Below, in pieces: positions 31,301 through 39,000 of a DNA stretch of 64,000 nucleotides (position 1 is its first letter; every line of letters starts with the position of its first letter). A model generated the notes under the pieces. The model had not been told where the DNA came from, ran no database searches, and saw only the letters and a program-made list of their open reading frames with translations. A program made the translations under genes and the position numbers. Origin of the DNA: Sclerotiophoma versabilis (Eukaryota; Ascomycota; Dothideomycetes; Pleosporales; Didymellaceae); contig JAAROD010000049.1 in the NCBI GenBank assembly GCA_012274445.1, positions 1,364,001 through 1,428,000 of the forward strand. The letters run 5' to 3'.

Positions 31301-31954
31301 GCCCACCTCAACGCTATGTCCGCCATGGAGCTATCCCAGATGGTCGTGCAAGCGATGTGGCAAAAAGACAGCCCGCTCAAGCAAATCCCGCACTTCGACA
31401 CAGACACGATCAAAGCGGCCTCCAAATTCGGCATCAACGACGTCGACGACTTCATCAACGCCATGGACGAAGACGAGAACCCAGACTACAAGGCCCTCAT
31501 CGCCGCACTTGACGTCGACGGGCGCCAACTCGCCGACATTGCCAACTTCACTAATAACTATTACCCCAACATCGAGCTGGAGCACGAACTCGTCGACCCG
31601 GAGGATATCGCGAGCAACTCCCCCGCCCAGATCAGGGTACGCATCACGCGCAATATCGACGAGGACGAGGAACTCAAGACGTCTGTGCACGCGCCCTTCT
31701 ACCCGGCGGAGAAGAGCGAGAGCTGGTGGTTGGTTGTCGGCGATCAGAAGGAGCACACTCTGCTTGCGATCAAGAAGGTCACGGTTCCGAGGAAACTGGA
31801 GACGGCATTGGAGTTTACGCTTGAGAAGCCTGGTGATCATAAGTTGACGCTGTATCTGGTGTCGGATAGTTATTTGGGTGTGGACCAGGCGCCGACATTC
31901 AGTGTCAGTGCGGCAGAGGGGATGGAGGAGGATAGTGAAGAGGAAGAAGAGTAG
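25328..31954 (+). CDS. BRR2: Pre-mRNA-splicing helicase BRR2 (U5 snRNP)
   Basis: The Ski2-like RNA helicase of U5 snRNP that unwinds U4/U6 to activate the spliceosome. A single exon of 2208 residues, the expected length (yeast 2163). An acidic N-terminal region precedes two helicase cassettes, each followed by a Sec63 unit. Cassette 1 has PTGSGKT near residue 556, DEIH near 668, SATLPN, and QMLGRAGRPQYD, so it should be active. Cassette 2 has the altered motif I SAGIGKT and DELH, and FGKAGR in place of GRAGR, matching the inactive regulatory cassette of known Brr2. The tail is acidic (EEDSEEEEE). Such a long intron-free frame in an intron-containing genome is notable but common for this gene in fungi. 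Confidence 0.96.
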   Translation: MAQNPNNLAQFKYAAMSNLVLQADRRFTSRRPDEHTGDPESLAGRINIRDMGARTAQDKAPTQAKKPKGLGVERGSLTEGGDVLEREQRKRKRDDGTSAFGATAAADFNIEGLRYRPRTPATRNTFELITTIVSKALGDVPVTTLRSAADAVLEYLKDDTMKDFDKKKEVDDLLGSSMGAKEFNELVNLGKKITDYDAQDDDDDGDEAMADADGAENDDNQGVAVVFDDEEEDDEAQNFEVRDADTSDEEEEQETAVEQIGIDKEEGDGGFADTEEMIVQGDVAASADHKDGAEKLIPAHEIDAYWLQRQIGQVYEDAHTQQEKTRDALQILAGVAEDGEEKELREIENDLMELFDYEHHELVAKLVLNRDRVVWVTRWRRAAEDNDERTAVEREMRAAGQQQILQELQARETGVKTEDAGQGKMKFNIKSIGGPDSKDVDMEDAPKPDGIVGGLQPNSRLVNLENIIFDQGNHLMTNPSVKLPQGSTRRQFKGYEEIHVPAPKAKRDPSERLMPTSELPDWARVGFGSSKSLNRIQTKCFPTAFNDDGNMLICAPTGSGKTNVAMLTMLREIGKHRNASTGEIALDDFKIIYIAPLKALVAEQVGNFGKRLEPYGIKVSELTGDRQLTKQQIAETQIIVTTPEKYDVITRKATDTSYINLVKLICIDEIHLLHDERGPVIESIVSRTLRRNEQTGDHVRIVGLSATLPNYRDVASFLRVDPDKGLFHFDGTFRPCPLKQEFIGVTDKKAIKQLKAMNDVCYTKVLEQVGEHRNQMLIFVHSRKETAKTAKHIRDKALEEETIGKILRSDAASREILREEAESVQNADLKDLMPYGFGIHHAGMSRADRSTVEDLFADGSIQVLVCTATLAWGVNLPAHTVIIKGTQVYSPEKGSWVELSPQDVLQMLGRAGRPQYDTYGEGIIITTQAEIQYYLSLLNQQLPIESQLVSKLVDNLNAEIVLGNVRNRDEGVDWLGYTYLFVRMLRSPALYRVGPEYENDTVLEQRRVDLIHAAAHILEKCSLIKYDRKTGALQPTELGRIASHYYISHNSMQTYNQHIQPGITAIELFRVFALSEEFKYIPVRQDEKLELAKLLGRVPIPVKEGVEEAQAKINVLLQAYISRLKLEGLALMADLVYVTQSAGRILRAIFEICLKKGWSQVAKLALDMCKMAEKRMWPTMTPLRQFPTCPRDIVQKAERIDVSWSSYFGLDPPSMGELLGMPKAGKVVCQLVEKFPRLEIEATPRPVTRSLLKLELTIRPDFVWDDALHGASEAFWILVEDCDGEQILFHDQFILRKDYSQGEMNEHLLELTVPIDEPMPPNYFITVLSDRWMASETKLAVSFQKLILPAKFPAHTPILDLQPLPVSALKRKEYMALYEDINRFNRVQTQVFNSLYTTDDNVLVGASAGIGKTFCAEFAILRHWATGAEGRIVYLAPFQELVDSQFKNWNARLSGLGGGKDVVKLTGETTADLRLLEKGDLVLATPSQWDSLSRQWQRRKNVQTVNLLVADELHMLGGANGHIYEIVVSRMQAMAAQLESKLRIVGLSVSLANARDVGEWIGATKHTIYNFSPGVRAVPLELKIQTFTIPHFPSLMMAMARPTYTAITQMSPDKPAIVFAPNRKQTRSSAADLYAAAVADDDDDRFLNAPLEDIQPILEKINEQSLVESLTHGIGYFHEALNSFDKKAVQHLFKVGAIQVLIVSRNSCWEIESSAHLVVVQGTQFFEGREHRYVDYPISEILQMFGKAGRVGQDKSAKGVLMLPAVKRDYFKKFLNEALPIESYLHDYMHDAFVAEISAKTIESTQEAVDWSTYTYFYRRLLANPSYYNLHDTSHEGLSAHLSELVEQTLKELAEANLIEHDEDEDSITPLNPCMIAAYYNISFITMQTLMMSLNGRTSLKGVLEIITAATEFEDIQIRRHEDHILQRIYDRVPYKMQEPNFETPHFKAFVLLQAHFSRMQLPIDLAKDQEIVIRKVLNILSASVDVLSSEAHLNAMSAMELSQMVVQAMWQKDSPLKQIPHFDTDTIKAASKFGINDVDDFINAMDEDENPDYKALIAALDVDGRQLADIANFTNNYYPNIELEHELVDPEDIASNSPAQIRVRITRNIDEDEELKTSVHAPFYPAEKSESWWLVVGDQKEHTLLAIKKVTVPRKLETALEFTLEKPGDHKLTLYLVSDSYLGVDQAPTFSVSAAEGMEEDSEEEEE

Positions 31955-32177
31955 ATCTGAGATTTGTGTACGTTGCAGCCGGAAGGATTTGATTGTCTGG
32001 CGTTCAGGGTTGTGGTTTTGTTAGTGTAGTATACGCACGCATGCATTTATTCATCGTACATTTCGAAAAGTACCAACATATCCCGTTCCATTTCTATCGA
32101 TCCGTTGGTGTCTAGTCTAGTACAGCCTCTGCAAATCACCGATACCACTCGTCCGCCTTACAATCAACACCAACATC

Positions 32178-32572
32178 ATGAGCACGACAAGCACGCGCAA
32201 GAAGCGCACTACTACTGGTCAACCCATATACCGAGGTAATAAGCATCGAAAGCAACTATCGACAGACTTAAGACCTTGGAGACCAAGTGCAGGACTGAGA
32301 ACTCGTTTTCACACGGAAGAAGAAGCAGCTGTACGTCCATTGTAAGTACGCTCCCAGCCTACAAGTCAGACACAGTACTGACAGACCCCAGGATAATTAC
32401 CAACCAGATGCAGTCGCCTTTCCCTTGTTTTGCAGGAGAATTCGAGTCAGCAATTACGGATTTGCACTTAGCAGTAATACACTTACACCCTGCTACGTCC
32501 GCGAAACTGATGCTCTCAAACCTGAATCTGATTATCATTCAAGATCATTGCACCTTTAAGGATACCGTATAA
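32178..32572 (+). CDS. Candidate small gene, unknown 114-residue protein
   Basis: Proposed exons are 32178..32341 and 32392..32572. The ATG starts MSTTSTRKKRTTTGQP and the first exon stays open through RPWRPSAGLRTRFHTEEEA. A consensus donor GTAAGT at 32342, a CTGAC branch-like site and a CCCCAG acceptor remove a 50-base intron in phase, and the second exon ends at TAA. I do not recognise the product: a basic N-terminus and a Leu/Ile/His-rich C-terminus without known motifs. It follows BRR2 by 223 bases on the same strand. It could be a lineage-specific gene or a chance frame; only the good intron argues for it. Confidence 0.35.
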
Positions 32573-33114
32573 GCCGTCCAGGAGTTTGCACAAGCGAGGA
32601 AGCGGTAGGTGAGCTCCGCCTTTATGTGAATATCATACCTGTATAAGTCGCAATCAAGAAGCGACGAAGAAAGCTTCAGTCGTTCTCATTTGGCTAAATG
32701 CCAAGATGAATTCGTAATAATAATCCAGCGGAGGCTGATGTTAGCCGCTAGCGACATGATCAGATATCCGTACAACGACCGACTCTCACCGACCATCTTC
32801 TTTGCAAATTCTTTGATTGCGTTTCTCATTGATGGAGTACTTTTCGATAACTACATGCCTTACTTCTTCTGCTGGCATAAGAGACCTCCAGGACCCTTTG
32901 GGATGGTGCAACAGATACCCCGAGCGTGCGTTGCAAGACCTGGTATAGGTCTGCCGTAGTCGGCTCCTGGAGTGAAGCTCATGCTTTCTCTCCTCCTTGC
33001 TTTGTTCCCTGTTTGGCGCTAGAATGGGGAAGTTTTGCGCTTCCGGTGTTTTCCGAGCCCTCAATGTACTCGTTTCACCGCCTTGTAGCTCAAAGATGTC
33101 GTTTGTGTAATGCG

Positions 33115-33592
33115 CTACTTCGAGATTTCTTCCAACTCAGAACTCGAGTCAATCTCTTGCAACTCTAACCTCGGTCCAACCTCTTGCATGATGATCTCTA
33201 CATTCGAAGAGAGTCCAAGCATTGCCCTCAAGACGTCGTTGGGGAGACCCTTCTGGTGTCTCGTACCTTGTACTTCGAAACGATTTGCTTGAGACCAGTC
33301 CACTTCATTGATGCCAAGAAGTTGTTATAGTCGTTTCCCGGATACAGCAGGTACCGAAGACTGGACTAAATCTGTCTCTCATACGCCACATTCTGGAGGT
33401 GCTCTATCTGGTATTCCCACAAACCAAGGGATGCTTTTAGAGATAAGACCACCTACTTGATAGCTCCAACTTTTTCTCAAATGAGAGGCTGTTGGTCCAA
33501 GGGTTTGTGGAGAATTCTGCATCCTGCCCTCTATCAGTAGATGAATGTGTTCATAGAGTACGGCAGAAGCGCTGTTTCCAAGTACAGCTGGT

Positions 33593-33632
<40 letters not shown>

Positions 33633-34206
33633 GCTGGAAGCCCAAAGGCCACCCATTTACCGTCATCGGTATTCATACAGCCCTTTTAAATTCGAAGAGT
33701 TGGAGGCTCATCACAGATTTCGTACTGATTGGTTTTGTCATAAATTCCAATTTTGTGACCACCGAACATATCTTCGTAAACTCTATTACGAATCTCTTCC
33801 GGAAGGCGAACAAACGGAGACTGATGCTGATTACCCCGAAAGCAGCGTTTTTGTTAGCCTCATGAAGCCGCAAGGGCTTGATTTCCGTATTCACACACAT
33901 GGTCTCACACACTTCATTAGCGAACTGACACACCTCATCCTCGAGCTGAGTCACCGAGCTGAGTCGCCGCGTCATTTTTGTCGAATGCTTCAGATGCCGC
34001 TCGTATCCTTGGAACTGAAGGTAAGAACGTCATTGTAGGAATGCCGAAAGCTCCTGTGCAAGCTGGTCTTTCTGCAAGCGGTTTGCGAACTTATGGGGGT
34101 GGAATGGCTGGGAACAACAAGTGGAGATTATACCTTGTTCGTGCGTGTGACGCTCAAATTCGCGTGGCGCTGTAAGAACAGCAAATACAATTAACTCCAA
34201 GACAGT
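33115..34206 (-). pseudogene. Degenerate coding relic of unknown family
   Basis: One minus-strand frame spans about 364 codons with only four internal stops, at 34030-34032 (TGA), 33673-33675, 33379-33381 and 33325-33327 (TAA). Random DNA of this composition would give around fifteen or more. The upper part is coiled-coil-like (RLQKDQLAQELSAFLQ, SVTQLEDEVCQFANEV), the lower part contains GLPNDVLRAMLGL. The (CA)n tract lies inside the frame as a poly Cys-Val insert. I could not assign a family; a transposon gag-like protein or a decayed host gene are both possible. I give no repaired reading. Confidence 0.4.
33594..33630. repeat. (CA)n microsatellite
   Basis: About 18 uninterrupted AC dinucleotides, in phase with the degenerate frame described for this region. 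Confidence 0.95.
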
Positions 34207-34610
34207 CTAGCCCTACGACTATAGGCTATATGAAAGAAAGCATAGTACCAAAGCTATACCTATAAGGAGTACTTGTCAAACTACATTAGAGAATGTTTAG
34301 AAAATTATCATATAAATAAATTTACTAGACTCACATATCTTATAATTGTTAGGCGTTAAAGTGGCCATCTAACTAGTATTCGTTCGTCTTAGACTACAGA
34401 AGTAGAAATATCAAGAAGAAAGATTTGCCCTTTCATCTTGAGGAATCACCCCATAATGTTCACATCTTCTATACCTCTGGTTCAAAAGACAAGTATAGCT
34501 GTATAAGGCGTATTTTCTTCTTCCTCTCTTTAGAGTAATAAAGCTTCTAAATCTGAATATTTTACCGCTAAGTTTATCTTAGTATCTCTAAAATAAGTGA
34601 AATCAAACAA
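34190..34610. other. AT-rich island
   Basis: A stretch of roughly 400 bases that is markedly A+T-rich and rich in TpA steps compared with its flanks and with the genes around it. Repeat-induced point mutation produces this appearance in ascomycetes, but a dinucleotide count is needed to say so. Confidence 0.5.
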
Positions 34611-36052
34611 ATTTGAAAATCACTACTTTGATGGCTCGCATGTTGGGAATTCCCTATGTCCAACCAACGAATGCTGCCTTTCTGCATTTGGAACCGGAAT
34701 AGCCACTGTAATTACACAGGCTCCTCTTGTGCTGCATAGTTGCGGCACTGTCGTTATAGATCACGCCGCAAGCCCATTACTTGGCGTGTCGGGCTGGGAG
34801 AACCACGCGATGAGCCCCACAAGGCTCACGTCAAGGTCAGTGAGCTACTGCATTCACTCGATTATGCAACCGTAGGAACATAGCCCTTCCCAAAACTATG
34901 ATAGATCATCTGTAACTGTTTTAAACTTTAAGAACAAATGGAACTGTACTTACGAGCTTTGATTAAAGCATGACTTCAACGTTTCCATACTTAAAACCGG
35001 GGCATCACGCGTACAAAATGTGACTCCGGGCTTGAACTCTGCTCATTCCTCATTGCCTGATCATAGTACTGGGCAGTATCACCAGAGCAATAGCTCTCCT
35101 CGCATCCAGTCCACTACGATGACATTGTGAAGCGCACTGAAGCAAAGCCCGAGACAGTGTGTTATCAGGACTCCGAAGATCACTTCCTGGGAGCTCAATT
35201 TTGACCCATGAGTTCTTTGCATTCATGTTCGGTGTCTCCTTGCGTGATTGTAGGTGAAGGCACAACTAGTGGAAGAGTTGAATTGAATGAGTTCGAAAGG
35301 ACCACCCTCTCCATCCTCTGCTTTGTACTTACGTTGGTCTTCGCTTTCCACGCACCTAAGCCTTCGACAAAGGGTGGCGTCACAGAATGTCGCTCTTAGA
35401 GTGATATGGTGTGAAAATTTTCTGGACTGCAACACTTGTTTCTCTCATGTTAAAAGTGCGAAGTGGGGTAGAGAGCTGTAGAAGTCACAATGCTGGTGGT
35501 GAGAAAGGAAGGAGCAAGCACGCGCAACACCAGTTACCTGCGTCACCCGCAACACCACAATCCTGCCTAAACACATACATACATCAGTCGATGTCTCGAA
35601 CATGTGCAATCAACGCATGGCAACCTTTTCGCTTTCACATGGACCGACACGGCAGAGGCTTGGGCACAATAACAAACAGAACAAGGAAAGTCACATATAT
35701 CTGAAGGCAAGTATTGAAGTGTAGAGATCTCATTACTTCGAACTAATCATACAACAGCTGTTCGTGCAAAAGCAAGGCCCGCTAAGTAGATGGTTTGACA
35801 AAGGAAAAGTTTGCTGAAGAGCTGACATCGAACTGGGGCTAAGCCCAGAACTTTTCAACGAGAACGCTGCAGATCGTTATACATCCGAACCACCGACCTC
35901 AGGTTTGAACACCTCCGGTGGTGACCTTCAAACCCCCCGATCTTCCAGTCAAAACCAAGGGCTTCATTCCTTCGTGTCGATGGGGTGTGGTATCATTTTT
36001 AGCCGACAGAAAATCATCAACATCGTACCGCTCGCGTCATCAGACGCAACGT

Positions 36053-39000
36053 TTACTTTCCACCAAGCAGACCGCCGACGAGAGGGATGTTGCTCGCAGC
36101 GCCACCCTTCTTCTTCTTCTTGTCGTCACCACCGAAGAGGCCACCAAGTCCAAGACCGCTGAGCAGCTTGTTGATTCCAAGACCACCCAAAAGGCCGTTG
36201 ACAAGACCACCGAGACCAAGGCCGTTGAGGAGCTTGCCGACAAGGTTGAGAACACCAGTCAACAGCAGACCAACAGCAGCGATGATCTGGAAAAGAGGCT
36301 CGGTGAGAAGAGACCAGAGAGGGTTGAGCTTCTTCTTGGCGTGGGGCATGTCGGAGATCTTCTTCTTCGCGTTGTCAATGGTAGTAACAACAGAAGATGT
36401 CAGCTCCTTCAAGCAGTCGGCGAGCTTGTACTCCTCAGGCGTGGCTTCACCAGTCTGTTGGCGGCCCTTAGCCTGAGCAGCGATGCGACCATCTGGATCA
36501 AGACCACGAAGCGAGCCATTGCACTCATTCAGGATGCGGCTACCCTCTTCAATAAGAGGCTTGACGTTGTTGACTAGCTCCTCTTCGTCGAGCTCGTCGC
36601 GAGGCGTGCGGTCAGCCTTCTCGATGTGCTAGCAATCTGTTAGTATACGCAACGAATGAATGAGATAGGATGGGGCTTACCTCAGTAATCTGCTTCATCA
36701 CAGGCTGGACACGCTCCAGGGTCTGCTGACAGATGGCAGCCATCTTGTTGGCGAGTTCAGAGTCCTCGCGGCGCTGCCTCTCTTCGTCGGTCTCGTCCTC
36801 GGGAATCTCTTCTTCTTCTTGGATGTTTTCCAGAAGAGTGACTTCACCGACCTTGTTACCGTCATTGTCGATGACATAACCGTTGTCGTCAATCTCGAGG
36901 CCTGCGCAGTGGCCAAGGTCACCAGCAGTGAGACGACCGATAAGATCGCCGTTCTCGTCACGAACCTCACCCTCCTTGTTGACACGCATCCCAGACATGG
37001 GGTTGACGCGACGCTCCTTCTCCTCAGGCTCCCAGCGCTCGGCCTTACCGATGACGTTGCCGTTCTTGTCGTTGATGTCGCCATCTTCATCGACGTGGTG
37101 ACCAGTGAGCTTCTTGATGTCACCCTCAATGACGCGACCGATGATCGAGCCATCGGCAGTCTGGACGGTACCGTCCTTGGCGACAGTGTTGTTGTCGAAG
37201 CCAGCAAATGGACCCTCGGGTCCAGATGAGGCGCCGTGGACAAGCTCAGCCTTACCAACGATGTTTCCAGCGTTGTCCCAGATCTGGCCCTTACCATCGA
37301 CCTTCTTCCCAATGAGTGTTGATGGGTCACCCTCGGAAACGCGACCAAGGATTGTGCCAGAAGAGTCGACAACATTGCCAGCCTTGTTGACGGTGCAGCC
37401 AGCAAGAGCAGAGAGGTCAACCTCCTCAGCCTCTTCTTCTTCGAACGGCTCAGCGTGACCCTTGACGTTACCATACTTGTCGATGATGTCACCGTCTTCG
37501 TCGACAGAGTGACCAACAAGCTTCTTCGCATCACCCTCGGTGATTTGACCAACACGGTTGCCGTCGTTGTCCTCGACAAACCCGTCCTTGACGACGCGCA
37601 GGCCTTCGTAGCCGGCGAAAGGTCCCTCTTGACGCGTGACACGCTCGTTGTCGGGAATCAGCTCGCAGCGTCCGACAACCTTTCCAGTGTCTCCGTGGAT
37701 GAGACCCTCACCGTCAGACTTGCGGCCAGCGAGCTCCTTCAGGTTGCCCTCGATGAGTTTACCAACAGGGATGCCCTCGTTGTTGACGAGGTAGCCCTGC
37801 TTGTTCAAGGTAAGGCCATCAAGTGAAGAGAGGTCAGCAGGAGCAGCTTCCTCTTCATCCTCAAGTGGCTCAGCATGACCCTTGACATTGCCGAACTTAT
37901 CGAGAATGTCTCCATCCTCATCGACATGCATGCCGACAAGGCGCTTAGCGTCACCCTCAACAACAACACCGACGACGTTGTTGTCGGAATCAGCAACCTT
38001 GCCCTCGGCAATGACACGAAGACCTTCGAGACCTCCGAAGATGCCTTCAGGCTTTGTCTCGCGCTCGTTCTCGGGGATCATCTCACAACGACCAATGACC
38101 TTTCCGGTGTCGTTGTGAATAAGGCCCTCGCCGTCAGACTTGCGGCCAGCGAGCTCCTTGACGTTACCCTCAACCAGTCGGCCGATAGGAATGCCTTCCT
38201 GGTTGACAAGTTTGCCCTGCTTGTTCAGAGTAAGACCCTCAAGCGCAGAGAGGTCTTCAGGGGCTTCCTCTTCGGGCTCCTCCTCTTCAATTGGCTCGGC
38301 GTGGCCCTTGACGTTGCCGAACTTGTCAAGGATATCGCCGTCTTCGTCAACGCGGAGACCAACGAGGCGTTTGGCATTACCTTCGACAACCTCGCCAACG
38401 ATGTTCTCATCCTCATCGGCAACCTTGCCGTCTGCGACAACGCGTAGACCCTCAAGGCCGCCAAAGATGCCCTCAGGCTTGGACTCGCGCTCATTCTCGG
38501 GAATGAGTTCGACGCGACCGATGACCTTGCCAGCATCGTTCCAGATCTGTCCGTTCTCATCGATCTGGCGTCCATTGAGCTCCTTAGCGTTACCCTCAAC
38601 GAGGCGACCAATAGGTACACCTTCGTCTCCGATGACGTTACCCTGCTTGTTGACTGTCTTACCCTTGAGGATGGATAGATCCTCAGGCTCAGGTGCCTCC
38701 TCCTCAGGCACCTCTTCTTCCTCGTATCGTTCAGCATGGCCAACAACTGAGCCCTTCTTGTCAAGGATATCGCCATCCTCATCAACGGCACGGCCGATGA
38801 GCTTCTTGGCGTCTCCCTCGACAACGTGGCCGACGCGGTTGCCGTTCTCGTCCTCAACGTAGCCGTCCTTGACAACGGTGAGTCCCTCAAGACCAGCGAA
38901 GGGAGCCTCTTCTTCGCCGTCTTCTGTGGGAACAGTCTGAGCACGACCAATGACGTTGCCCTTGTTGTCCCAGAATTGACCCTCAGCGTCGGCGGTGATG

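Larger units (their letters stand above)
32573..36052. other. Gene-poor 3.5 kb region with relic sequence
   Basis: No intact gene is recognised. Base composition drops to strongly A+T in places, a (CA)n tract is present, and a degenerate minus-strand frame occupies 33115..34206. Small open frames on both strands near 35.2-35.4 kb overlap one another and match nothing I know. The region looks like decayed accessory or transposon-derived sequence; this is an inference. Confidence 0.45.

Noticed and set aside
33492..34038. Plus-strand frames overlapping the relic region.
   Set aside because: They lie in different frames from one another, whereas the minus-strand frame is continuous apart from four stops.
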